Below, in pieces: positions 7,321 through 17,945 of a stretch of DNA of 64,000 bases. A program made the position numbers and the translations under genes. Within the stretch, counting starts at the first letter, position 1. Each line of letters begins with the position of its first letter. The stretch comes from Lamellibrachia columna (taxonomy: Eukaryota > Annelida > Polychaeta > Sabellida > Siboglinidae). The stretch covers positions 25,990,548 to 26,054,547 of the forward strand of contig OY759263.1 in NCBI GenBank assembly GCA_963662155.1. Reading direction: 5' to 3'. The notes beneath the pieces are model-generated. The model saw only the letters and a program-made list of their open reading frames with translations, made no database searches and was not told where the DNA came from.

Positions 7321-8640
7321 TTATATCCAGGAAAAAGAGATGTCGACATGGCAAGCCCTGGGTGATGAAGAATTCGCATGTGCAACTAACATTCTGTGGA
7401 GTGTAGCAGATGTCATAGCTATGTTGCCCACCTTCCTTTCTGTTGATTTAATGTGCACAATCATATCCTCCTCTTCGACTACGTCGCATGTCAGCCCCTT
7501 TGCCACTGTCAGCTGCTTAAGCATTAAATCAGCAGCATAGGGTGTTGCCAACTGCTGAATGACGGTAGTCATCCTTGACTGATCACCATGGCAGTACCTG
7601 ACCGTAGCACGATCCAAAAATGCGGAATGGTCAATTTCTAATCTCTTGCCATGGTGCAACTTCATCAACTGGGTGATGCACTCTGCCACTGTCATGCTGG
7701 GTTGTAAGTGAGCCTTGATCTTCTGGTGGTAACTTTCCAACCAATTCGTTGTTTTGTTCCCAAGATGACCGTGTTTTTTTGCGGTGGAAATCAACCCACA
7801 TGTTTGCACAGTTCCCCCAGTTTTCTTTGTAATATGCCATGAACTATGTGGGTGCAACAACCTTCATTCGGTCAACTAGTTGGTCATAGTCATCTTCGCT
7901 TTGTGAATGTGTCATCTTCACTAGAGTTTGCAATAGGCTTTTTTATTTTCTGGTTGCATATGCAGACTGTGCACTTTCTTCTTAAATGTCTGCATCACAT
8001 GAAATATACAATACATAAAGGCAGCATCTGGCCACAATTTCCGGATATGGATGAACTCATTGAAGTCCTTGTCTATGAGGAAAACCCATGCTGATTTGGC
8101 GGCAGGATTATTTTCTAGGTATACATCCAAGAACGTCAGAATGATTTCCCTTTTCTCATTGCATACTAGTGCTTGTGCCACCACTTGTCCTGTGCCGTGT
8201 CCATTCACAACCATTACGGATAAAAGTGGTATTTTCCTGTTGTTGGTTGCATATGTTGCATCTAACATCGTGACTTCTGAATAATCTTCCACTGCGTGTT
8301 TCATCTCCGTGGTCTGCAGGTAGATGACGGTCACCTCACCATTAACATTTGTGAACAGCTGTACAACTGTACAACAGCTGTACAACTGTACAACAACTGT
8401 ACAACAGCTGCACAACAGCTGTACAACAGCTGTACAACAGCTGTACAACAACTGTACAACAGCTGTACAGCTGCTTCGGGTTCATTTTCTACGATTTCTC
8501 CCAACACCCGAAGAAGCTGTTCTTCTTGTGAGTCATCCATCCCTCTTGCTCTGTGGCATTGTGGATATCATTCGCTGTTAATTTTTCCCCGTCATACCGC
8601 ACATATGATCGCGTATCCTCCATGCATATAAATTCAGATT
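7321..8640 (-). pseudogene. MULE/ZSWIM-like DDE transposase, broken
   Basis: Minus-strand frames together give a transposase of the MULE type found in ZSWIM1/3-like proteins. The central piece (about 8330 to 7921) has VTMLDATYATNNRKIPLLSV with the first catalytic Asp, FLIDKDFNEFIHIRKLWPDA with the second, and YCIFHVMQTFKKKV. The C-terminal piece (7780 to 7321) has GNKTTNWLESYHQKIKAHL. An N-terminal piece near 8640-8500 (MEDTRSYVRYDGEKL, then LLRVLGEIVENEPEA) lies in yet other frames. At least three frame changes and an expanded repeat at 8357-8478 break the gene. No terminal inverted repeats were identified. Confidence 0.7.
8357..8478. repeat. TGTACAACAGC microsatellite inside the transposase pseudogene
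   Basis: Eleven-base units (TGTACAACAGC, with variants TGTACAACTG and TGCACAACAGC) repeat about 11 times. They contain many CAGCTG palindromes. The array lies between coding pieces of the transposase and inserts Cys/Tyr/Gln/Val-rich nonsense into its frame. Confidence 0.9.
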
Positions 8641-8692
8641 CAGAAGGGTCACAACAACGTTTATGCTACTGGCATGTAGTCGTCGATTCTGA

Positions 8693-9007
<315 letters not shown>

Positions 9008-9030
9008 AGTCTTGCACACATGCATGCATG

Positions 9031-9363
9031 CATGCCCAACAACCTTCAGTCTTCTGAGTAAAGCCAACGTCGCACGTTCCATGCCTGCCCACCAACCTTC
9101 CGTCTTCTGAGTAGAACAAACGTCTCGCCAAGCCTGCCCACCAACCTTCCGTATTCTGAGTAGAACAAACGTTGCACCAGGCCTGCCTAACATCCTTAAT
9201 TCCGACTTCTGATTAGAACAAACGTTGCACCAGGCCTCCCCAACAACGTAGCTTAATTCCGACTTCTGAGTAGAACCAAAGTCGCACCGAGCCTGCCCAC
9301 CAATCTTTTGTCTTCTGAGTAGAACAAACGTCTCACGTACCAGGCCTGCACAACAACCTTCAG
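9031..9363. repeat. Degenerate tandem repeat of about 45-60 bp
   Basis: Six or seven imperfect copies of CTTCTGAGTAGAACAAACGT joined by GCACCAGGCCTGCCCA and CAACCTTC-type linkers follow one another. Long minus-strand ORFs across it are a by-product of the repeat. Confidence 0.8.
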
Positions 9364-12178
9364 GTTCATTTAACAAGATTTAACAAGATTTGCCATCCAA
9401 GCCAAAGGCCCAGATGGCAAGTGGACAAGGAAGCCATTGGCTTATCGAGAGTCCAACAATGTTCATCTACTTATAGCCCGCCCTCCTGAGATATGTGTCA
9501 ACCTTGTTTTTAAACATATTCACGCTGCTAGCAGTTACACAATCTGTAGACAATTTGTTCCATTCATTTATTGTCCTCTGTGAGAACGAGTGCTTTCTGA
9601 TGTCCAATCTACATTGATCCTTTACTAATTTTACCTCATGTCCTCTAGTTCTGCTATCCTTATTGAGTGAGAAAAACATATTTCTATCAATATTTTCATA
9701 CCCATTCAATATCTTAAAAACTTCAATCTGATCTCCTCTTAACCTCCTTGTCTCTAGAGTTGTTAAACCACATTCTTTCAGGCGTTCTTCATAACTAAGG
9801 TCTCTCAGTTCTGGAATCATTTTAGTTGCTCTCCTTTGTATGCGTTCAAGCGTATCTATATCCTTCTTACGATATGGTCTCCATGCTTGTATACAGTATT
9901 CTAAATGAGGTCTAACTATTGCTTTATAAAGAGGTATAATTAACTTTTTTCCCTTGTATGTTATGTTTCTTCTAATCAATCCAAGAATTTGATTACCCTT
10001 TGAAGCTGCAATACCACACTGCTCTGAAACTTTCATATCAGCGCTTATTGTAACTCCTAAGTCATTTTCTTTTACAGTAGTACCCAGAACAGTATCTCCC
10101 ATTTTATAGTTTACATTCAAGTTCCCATGTCCTGTATGTAGACATTTACATTTCCCAAAATTGAACAACATCTGCCATTTCTCAGACCATTTCACTAATC
10201 TGTCTAGATCGTTTTGTAAATGTTGTTTATCACCATCAGTATTAACCTTTCTAAACAGTTTTGTGTCATCCGCAAATTTCAGTACGTTACTTGTTATACT
10301 GTCGTCCAAGTCATTGATATAAATTAAGAATAATATAGGTCCTAATACTGATCCTTGAGGTACCCCACTCAAAACCGATTTCCAATTTGAAACTTCTCCA
10401 TCTACTACAACTCGTTGTCTTCTGTCAGTCAGCCATTGTTCTATCCAGTCAGTTATGTTATCCCCGATACCATGGGCTTTTAATTTAAGTAGTAATCTTT
10501 GATGTGGCACTTTGTCAAAAGCTTTCTGAAAATCTAAGTAGATAATATCTACTGGCGATCCCACGTCTATCCACTTAGTGATTTCTTCCAAAAAACATAA
10601 CATATTTGTTAAGCATGACCTCGCTTTAAGGAATCCATGTTGAGATGAATTTAATAATTTATGCTTAACGAGGAAGTCCACCATATGGTCTTTAATTAAC
10701 CTTTCTAATAATTTACAAATCACTGACGTTAAACTCACTGGTCTGTAATTCTCTGACTTATTTCTCGAACCCTTTTTAAATAATGGTATGATGTTTGCTT
10801 CTTTCCATTCAAACGGAACAACTCCCTCTTTTAATGACAAGTTAAATACTCTTGCAAGTGGTATGCTGATTTGCTCTACTGTTTCCATTAGTAATTTTGG
10901 AGGAATCCCATCCACTCCCGGTGATTTGTTATCCTTCATTGCCTTTATTTTCTTAGCTACCAATTCTGGAGTTACAACTAATGGACCTAAATAGTCAGAT
11001 TTAGCCCCCTGAAATTTAGCATCAGCAACTGGTAATGAACTAATATCTTCTTTGGTAAACACTGAACTGAAGTAACCATTTAGGTCTTCCGCCATTAAAA
11101 ACCCCTGTGATATTATATTTCCAGCACTGTCTTCTAGAGGTCCAACCTTGTCTTGTACGTTTTGTTTACTCCTGACATATGCATAAAAACTCTTGCTGTC
11201 ATTTTTTATGTTACATGCTAGTTTTTGCTCATAGCTTCTTTTAGATTGTCTGATTTCAGTTGTAGCTGCATTAAGTGCCTCTTTGTATTTTGCATAGTCT
11301 TCGTCCTTTCTGGTACGCCTATAAACCCTCCACATAGTTTGTTTTAGCATTATTTTTCTAATAGCCTCTTTTGACAAGTGTTTCTTTCTACACCGTTTTC
11401 CTTGTTTTTGGAAGGGAACAAATGTATCGATGATACTCTCAATTTCATATTTTAGAATATTCCAACATTCAATTGCGGTCTTATTCATCAGCATGTTATT
11501 CCAATCTAGCTTTGCTAAGTATTTTCTCATATCTTTGTAGTTACCTTTGTGGAAGTTTCTCTTGTACGTTTTCTTATTTTTACTTTCTGATTTTACATTG
11601 ATGTCAAAATGTATTTGATTATGGTCACTGTTACCCAATGGTTCAAATATTTTTACATTGTCTACTAATTCTTTTTGTGATGACAAAACTATATCTAATA
11701 CATTTTCTCCCCTGGTTGGTTCTAGTACGTGCTGAGTAAGAATGCTATCCTGGATTAAAAATAGAAATTGTTGGTCCTCAATCCCTGTGCTCTCTAGATA
11801 ATTCCATTGTATGTGTCCATGGTTAAAATCTCCCATTATGATACATTCCCCTTTACTAACTTCCTTTATAGCGTTTTTTATTTTTGTGTTGTCCTCTTCG
11901 TTTATGTTTGGACTTCGGTAAACTAATCCAATAGTTAATTTTGAATTTCCTGAAACAATTTTGCACCAAACAGCTTCATCGCAATCTGCATCCCTTTCTA
12001 GTTTTATTTCATAAGCCTGAATAGATTCTTTAACATATAAAAAAAACTCCCCCGTCCCTTTTTCCTATTCGATCTTTCCTAAACATTACGTATCCTGTCA
12101 GTCCTAATTCAGCATCTGTTATATCTATGTTGGCCCATGATTCAGTTATACCAATTATGTGAGGGTCAGCATCGTGAC
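9364..12178 (-). mobile_element. CR1-like non-LTR retrotransposon, 5'-truncated
   Basis: The element reads on the minus strand, with the endonuclease and reverse transcriptase of ORF2 almost complete. It breaks off at about 12178 inside the endonuclease domain, before which no ORF1 is found, as expected for a 5'-truncated LINE insertion. Its 3' end near 9364 shows a short tandem tail (AAATCTTGTT twice on the minus strand) rather than poly(A), which is typical of CR1-group elements. Confidence 0.85.
9467..12040 (-). CDS. CR1-like LINE ORF2: endonuclease (partial) and reverse transcriptase
   Basis: The uninterrupted frame runs from about 12040 to the stop at 9467; the first ATG is at 11836, giving 789 residues. 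The apurinic-type endonuclease part shows the MGDFNHGHIQW and LGNSDHNQIHFDI motifs. The reverse transcriptase shows SPGVDGIPPKLL, SENYRPVSLTSV, HGFLKARSC, DIIYLDFQKAFDKVPH, SGVPQGSVLGPILF and the catalytic FADDTKLF. The C-terminus (IQRRATKMIPELRDLSYEER, then FSQRTINEWNKLS) is that of CR1-like elements. The remaining endonuclease N-terminus (IIGITESWANIDITD) lies upstream in another frame, across a run of eight T (minus strand, near 12040), so one indel separates them. It copies LINE RNA into DNA at nicked target sites. Confidence 0.9.
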   Translation of the reverse strand, partial: LYVKESIQAYEIKLERDADCDEAVWCKIVSGNSKLTIGLVYRSPNINEEDNTKIKNAIKEVSKGECIIMGDFNHGHIQWNYLESTGIEDQQFLFLIQDSILTQHVLEPTRGENVLDIVLSSQKELVDNVKIFEPLGNSDHNQIHFDINVKSESKNKKTYKRNFHKGNYKDMRKYLAKLDWNNMLMNKTAIECWNILKYEIESIIDTFVPFQKQGKRCRKKHLSKEAIRKIMLKQTMWRVYRRTRKDEDYAKYKEALNAATTEIRQSKRSYEQKLACNIKNDSKSFYAYVRSKQNVQDKVGPLEDSAGNIISQGFLMAEDLNGYFSSVFTKEDISSLPVADAKFQGAKSDYLGPLVVTPELVAKKIKAMKDNKSPGVDGIPPKLLMETVEQISIPLARVFNLSLKEGVVPFEWKEANIIPLFKKGSRNKSENYRPVSLTSVICKLLERLIKDHMVDFLVKHKLLNSSQHGFLKARSCLTNMLCFLEEITKWIDVGSPVDIIYLDFQKAFDKVPHQRLLLKLKAHGIGDNITDWIEQWLTDRRQRVVVDGEVSNWKSVLSGVPQGSVLGPILFLIYINDLDDSITSNVLKFADDTKLFRKVNTDGDKQHLQNDLDRLVKWSEKWQMLFNFGKCKCLHTGHGNLNVNYKMGDTVLGTTVKENDLGVTISADMKVSEQCGIAASKGNQILGLIRRNITYKGKKLIIPLYKAIVRPHLEYCIQAWRPYRKKDIDTLERIQRRATKMIPELRDLSYEERLKECGLTTLETRRLRGDQIEVFKILNGYENIDRNMFFSLNKDSRTRGHEVKLVKDQCRLDIRKHSFSQRTINEWNKLSTDCVTASSVNMFKNKVDTYLRRAGYK

Positions 12179-12227
12179 GCGCCTTGTTTATCGAACGAGG
12201 TCACGCGCTTCCATATTTGTCATTGGG

Positions 12228-12366
12228 GACGGGAGCTGACGTAAGCCGCACACAGGACAATACCAAATAAGGACATGCAGCTGACATAAGCCGTACACAG
12301 AAATCGCGGACGGGAGCTGACGTAAGCAGCACACAGAACAATGCCAAATAAGGACATGCAGCTGCG
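12228..12366. repeat. 81-bp tandem duplication
   Basis: GGACGGGAGCTGACGTAAGC occurs at 12228 and again at 12309. Each copy is followed by CGCACACAG or AGCACACAG and by AATAAGGACATGCAGCTG. Confidence 0.85.
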
Positions 12367-12511
12367 TTTTTCTCGCTGCATGCATGGACATTCGACCGTT
12401 AGGTCTCGGTCTGCTAGCAGGGTGACAATGTGGGGTCGTGTTTCTTTTGTCAGCGTGTTCAGAAATCGACGAGACACCCTCCTATCGAATAAGAGCACGA
12501 ACAAATTGTAT

Positions 12512-12770
12512 TAAATATTTTAAAATAACGACACGGGATATCGTAGTAAAGCATTGTAATAAAATTAAATATGGGTACGTTATTTTAAAATATTGACATC
12601 TAACGAAAATATAAAAATAATAGTAGAAAGTCAAGGATAAAAAAATATCATTGTTCGTTCGCCGCTAGCGTTGAACTCCGACAGTGGGCATCGCTTTAGG
12701 TTCAATGTCACGGAAAGTGCACCATCAGCATGTTTTCATTATGTCTATATTTTAAAATAATGCGCTCTTA
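12512..12770. other. AT-rich stretch with a short inverted repeat
   Basis: AATATTTTAAAATAACG near 12514 is mirrored by CGTTATTTTAAAATATT near 12580. A third TATTTTAAAATAATG is near 12749. No gene is seen. Confidence 0.45.
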
Positions 12771-12951
12771 CACTTTACCCATCATTCCTACAGTTCACCC
12801 ATAACTCCTACAGTTTACCCACAATTCCTACAATTTACCCATAACTCCTACAGTATACCCGTGACTTTCATGTTTTACCCATAATTCCTACAATTTACCC
12901 ATACCTCCTACAGTTTACCCATCACTCCTAAAGTTTACCAATAACTCCTAC
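12771..12951 (+). repeat. 20-bp satellite, left outer arm
   Basis: Nine imperfect units of AACTCCTACAGTTTACCCAT occur. The reverse complement of the same unit forms the array at 13886-13962. Confidence 0.9.
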
Positions 12952-13002
12952 TCACACGCTCACGCAAATGCAAACGGAAACGCAAACGCACACGCACGCT
13001 GG

Positions 13003-13828
13003 AAATTTGCAAATTAGAGGTTTATGAGTTGAAAGTTGCGAGTAGGAAGTCTGCATGTTGAAAGTTTATGAGTTGGATGTCTGTGAGTTGGAAGTTTGCG
13101 CTTTGGAAGTTTCCAAGTTTATGAGTTGAAAGTTTGCAAATTGAAAGTTTTGTATATTGAAGCACAAACTTCCAATTCGCAACTTCCAACTCATAAACTT
13201 CCAACTTGCAAATTTTCAACATGCAAACTTCTAAATGATAAACTTTCAAATCATAAACTTCGCATAAACTTCCAATTTGCAAACTTCCAAAAGACAAACT
13301 TCCAACTTGCAAACTTCCAACTTGCAAACTTCCAACTCACAAACTTCCAACTTGCAAACATTCAACATGCAAACTTCCAACTCGCAAACTTCCAACTTCC
13401 AAACTTTCAACATGCAAATTTCTAATTGACAAACTTTCAAATCATCAACTTCCAACATGCATACTTCCAATTTGCAAATTTTAAACTCACAAACTTCCAA
13501 TTTGCAAACTTCCAAAGCACCAACTTCCAACTTGCAGACTTCCAACTCACAAACTTCTAACTTGCAAACTTTCAATATGAAAACTTCCAACTCGCGAACT
13601 TCCAACTCGCAAATTCCAACTCACAAACTTCCAACGTGCAAACTTTCAATATGCAAAACTTCCAATTTGCAAACTTCCAACTCGCAAACTTCCAACTTGG
13701 AAACTTTCAACATGCAAACTTCTAACTAACAAACTTTCAAATCATAAACTTCGCATAAACTTTCAATTTGAAAACTTCCAAAGTACAAACTTCCAACTTA
13801 CAAACTTCCAAATTACAAACTTTCAACA
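13003..13828. repeat. 15-bp satellite with internal switch of orientation
   Basis: Units of AAACTTCCAACTTGC and variants run for about 50 copies. From 13003 to about 13160 the units read in the opposite sense (GTTTATGAGTTGGAAG, GTTTGCAAATTG). From about 13160 on they read AAACTTCCAACTC. Because 15 is a multiple of 3, several long but meaningless open frames of Leu-Glu-Val-Cys type appear. Confidence 0.93.
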
Positions 13829-13830
13829 TT

Positions 13831-13876
13831 GTGCGAAGTTGTGTGAAGTTGTGTGAAGTTGTTTGAAGTTGTGTGT
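13831..13876 (+). repeat. 10-bp GAAGTTGTGT repeat
   Basis: Four or five GAAGTTGTGT units follow the 15-bp satellite directly. Confidence 0.8.
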
Positions 13877-13885
13877 AATGAGTCT

Positions 13886-13962
13886 TGAGTAAACTGTAGG
13901 AGTTATGGGTAAACTGTAGGAGTGATGGGTGAATTGTAGGAGTTATGGGTAAACTTTAGGAG
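13886..13962 (-). repeat. 20-bp satellite, right outer arm (inverted)
   Basis: Four units of ATGGGTAAACTGTAGGAGTT occur. They are the reverse complement of the array at 12771-12951. Confidence 0.9.
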
Positions 13963-14019
13963 ATTTACAAATCCTCGATGGTGTACGGTTGCGAGGTTCG
14001 GAGTAGGTGGATTAGGGGG

Positions 14020-14360
14020 TGCTCTCTGGCGATTGTATCAGCGCAAACCCTAGGGAAATCCTAAAGGGAAACCCCGTGAGCGCCCTCTGGTGACTGTATC
14101 AGCGCAAACCTCAGGGAAATCCTAAAGGGAAACCCCTTGCGCGATTGTGTCAGCACAAACAGGTCACGTGCATGCGCTCAACCAATCAGCGCCGGGGTCA
14201 CCATTGACCAATCAAAAACATATCCCCTTGAGCGCCCCTGGCGGCTTATCAGCACAAAACATGAGCGATAATAAATAAGGTCACCCATTGGCTTAACATT
14301 AGCGCCTCATTGAGCCATAATAAGTGAGGTCACCCATTGGCTTAACAATAGTGTCTCATT
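14020..14360 (+). repeat. Duplicated 65-bp and 48-bp segments
   Basis: CTGTATCAGCGCAAACC followed by AGGGAAATCCTAAAGGGAAA occurs near 14035 and 14095. GGTCACCCATTGGCTTAACA occurs at 14279 and 14327, each followed by GTGTCTCATT or GCGCCTCATT. No gene is seen. Confidence 0.8.
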
Positions 14361-14431
14361 ATTTACTGATTGAGATGGACCCACATACTACTGCCCTCCG
14401 CAAGACATTTCCACCTTTCCACTGTGTTTGC

Positions 14432-15084
<653 letters not shown>

Positions 15085-15089
<5 letters not shown>

Positions 15090-15202
15090 CACAAGATGGC
15101 GGCTTTTTGTGATGAGATCAGTTTTGCATCTCGGTGAATATAGTATTTCCGTTATTTTCAGCGGAATACATGCACACGTTGTTATCTCGGATACATTATG
15201 AA
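15085..15202 (+). other. CLASP: Presumed non-coding first exon of CLASP
   Basis: The exon is inferred from the YY1 element, the donor GTAAGT at 15203, and the acceptor TTGTTTTCAG at 24101-24110 that opens the exon with the start codon. The 5' boundary is approximate. No transcript evidence is available from the sequence. Confidence 0.4.
15093..15103 (+). promoter_or_regulatory. YY1-type element AAGATGGCGGC at a presumed transcription start
   Basis: AAGATGGCGGC is the full consensus YY1 site that, in animal promoters, usually sits just downstream of the transcription start. It stands about 100 bases before a good splice donor (GAA then GTAAGTTC at 15203). This fits a TATA-less housekeeping promoter for the CLASP gene downstream. 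Confidence 0.5.
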
Positions 15203-15689
15203 GTAAGTTCACATTAATTTTAGTGCGTAAAGTTATATTATATTAATTCAACCGACATCCTATATTTTTTGTGCAAGCGCTGTGCCGCTAGGCTATAATT
15301 TGCTATAATTTGCCGTCAATGAAAACGTCCGTTTTCGGCTTTGCCGTTGGCTTCAAACCTTGACATAACTAACCAAATCAGAATCGGTAAGCCTTCCCTT
15401 TTTAAATCACAATAATAACAGTATTCTTGAAACTAATGTAATTTGTCATCTCTGGAAATACTTTGATGATTTATTACGTGGATGGTAGATTAACCAAAAT
15501 ATGACTTGAAAGTTGAATTAAAATCTAAAAAATCGGCGAATGCAGTAATAAATTTATGGTAAGAGAAAATGGGTGTGTATGGACCAATTTTAAATGATAA
15601 AAATTTTGATATTTGAGACTAAGTTGATGGAATCTATTCTAGTCAAATATATGAATGGTACAATAAATAATAAACAAATTGAAATGGCA

Positions 15690-16015
15690 CAATGATAATA
15701 AAGTCTTTTATAGCGCAGTTTCAATCCTTTGGCTTTGGTCTGTTCAAAGTGCTTTACAACACTGTTTTTTTATCTCTGCATGTCCTCAATGAATTAGTGT
15801 AAGCAGTTTTTAAAAGGTGTTTTTCAGTGTTGTCTTGAAAGATGCAGTGGTGTTAGATTGTCTGACAGACAGGGGGAGACAGTCTCCAAATGTTATGAAG
15901 TGTGTAGTGGGCATAGCCAACAAACCTGCAGGATTGGATCCTAGGGAGCATGTGTGCTCATAGTCCTTGATAGCTCTGATGTTTAAGGTGGTACATGTCC
16001 GTGGGGTGTCTTGGA
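15690..16015. repeat. Interspersed repeat with a TATAGCGC/CAAAGTGCTTTAC end
   Basis: TTTTATAGCGCAGTTTC followed by TCTGTTCAAAGTGCTTTAC matches the 3' tail of the tRNA-derived SINEs at 29.9 and 31.1 kb. The sequence after it (GTCTGACAGACAGGGGGAG, GATCCTAGGGAGCATG) looks like a repeat body. Exact limits are uncertain. Confidence 0.5.
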
Positions 16016-16487
16016 GGTAAAGTGTTGTTTGTAATTATTGACAAATGTTGTTTATGCAGATTTTTTTTTTATTTACAGGTGTATATGTCACAAGGAGACC
16101 ACCTAAAAGCTATTTTGAAACACAACATTTGTGAAAATGACTAGACATACATATCTACATTAAAAAGTTGACATTTGAGTACTTCTGCCATATTGCTATT
16201 AGCCAATGACATGACAAAAGACAATCAAGGTTCAGTTACTGTAATTACACATTAAGCGTCTTGTGAATAAATTGATCATTCCATAAAAAATCAACTAAAA
16301 AGGGCAAACACGTTCTCTATCCCCTCTGATTTTAATGAAATTTTCTACACATGTTGGAACTGTAGTGAAATTTGGTTATGCCAAACATGTTTCTAAAAAA
16401 ATGAGGACATTTTGGTCCCATGTAAGTTCTTGAGATAAGCAGCTATTTGAAGTTAGTTGGTAGAAATACTCATGCTATCATAATAAT

Positions 16488-16565
16488 AATATATTTTATT
16501 TGGTATAGCGCCTGAACCTAAATGGTTCATGGCACTTCACAGCATATTAAAATACATAAAATAGT
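16488..16565. repeat. SINE/LINE tail fragment
   Basis: TATTTGGTATAGCGCCTGAA with GGTTCATGGCACTTCACAGC is a shorter, diverged relative of the TATAGCGC...GCTTTAC tail, preceded by ATAATAATAATA. Confidence 0.45.
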
Positions 16566-17569
16566 ATACTTACGTCAAACAAGTTTCTCACAAAAAGTGG
16601 TAATGACTAATAGCTATAGATTAAGTTATGTGAAATGTTCATTAACTTCAAGTTACTGTATCTTAGGAACTTATAGTTGCACCATTATAATATTTTGCTT
16701 GATGCTTGTTGATACAATGACCTTCTAAAGACCAAATTAAAAAAAAGTCGGGGATTACTCATTTTGGGCAAATCAGACCAAAGGTCAAAATCAGTTACCT
16801 TTATAATAAAAATCAGTTACCTTTGTAATACAAAGGTTCACAACTGCCTTGTGACACACGCACACACACACGCATTACAAGATATATCGATGTGTAATTT
16901 TTTAATTGATATGCAACAACTATTTCACTCACAATTCATATCTCATGTATATAATAAATAACGTCATTACATAACAATTCAAGTTAAGCCCTTGTCATCC
17001 CAGATTATCTTAAATTTTTATACACGTGCATGCAGAACAATCAGTTTGATCATACATTAGTATTGATAAGCCAATGAGTTTGTGGTTTATTACCCTTGAA
17101 AAAGATACATTATGAGTTTTTATGACCATAAATCATTAAGATATAGCTCGTTGGAAAATATTTTGTTCACAGTCTCCTCAAAATGATTGTTCTACATGAA
17201 ATTGATCACTAATGTACTTATGGTATCAATTATACACTTCATGTGAAATGTGCATATATATAATATATATATATATATATAATTTGGTTGGACTGTGATC
17301 ATCAGGTCATCCTGATATTTAGCAATTTATTTAATTTTTGTGTGACATTACTGCTGCAAATTTACTACAGTGCAAGTAGATTAACCAAACATTTAGTTGC
17401 ACATTTCTTGTTGTAACATTGCAATTGGAATCTTTGTTTCACAAATACAAACTTGTGCAATATAAGGTTACAAAGGGTATCTAGATTGTATGCTAGGGTA
17501 TTTTAGTATTTTGGTTGAGTGTGTGGGCAGTACATACATTTTTAAATACAAACTAATGTTGATAATGTA

Positions 17570-17570
<1 letters not shown>

Positions 17571-17624
<54 letters not shown>

Positions 17625-17724
17625 CTACCTACCTACCTACCTACCTACCTACCTACCTACCTACCTACCTACCTACCTACCTACCTACCTACCTACCTAC
17701 CTACCTACCTACTTACTTACTTAG
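17571..17724 (-). repeat. (ACTT)n-(ACCT)n-(ACTT)n tetranucleotide array, tail of an RTE-type LINE
   Basis: ACTT units run from 17571 to about 17622, then ACCT units to about 17710, then ACTT again. On the minus strand the array starts exactly where the reverse-transcriptase fragment at 17725-17945 stops, and its TAAG register continues the TAA stop codon. It is best read as the 3' tail of that element. Confidence 0.85.
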
Positions 17725-17945
17725 TCCTCTTCCTGCCCGGTGGCACATAAGGCATCAACAAGAGAGCACCACTACTGTCGGTCTGCAACCCATTTGGTGA
17801 TGGTGTTCCATGTCAGGCCGCATTCTTTCATCTCCTTCTCCACTGTTCGTCTCCATGTTTCTTTTGGGCGACCACGTCTCCTTTTTCCATCTGCTGTCCA
17901 GTGTAAGGCTGTCTTGGGCAGTGCGCCAGGTGACATTCGGCACAT
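17722..17945 (-). pseudogene. C-terminal end of an RTE-like reverse transcriptase ORF
   Basis: Minus-strand translation gives RMSPGALPKTALHWTADGKR, then RRGRPKETWRRTVEKEMKE, CGLTW and finally SLVDALCATGQEED. This is the terminal part common in RTE-like LINEs. A TAG interrupts it where the family has a Trp in the segment after VADRQ. Only the last 70 or so codons remain. The stop codon TAA leads straight into the tetranucleotide tail. Confidence 0.75.

Noticed and set aside
12771..12951. TTTACCC motifs as interstitial telomere repeat
   Set aside because: The unit is 20 bp with non-telomeric filler, and TTTACCC is not continuous.
13022..13729. ORFs of 90-119 codons with Leu-Glu-Val-Cys or Asn-Phe-Gln pentapeptide repeats
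   Set aside because: They are translations of the 15-bp satellite, whose unit is a multiple of three, in both directions.
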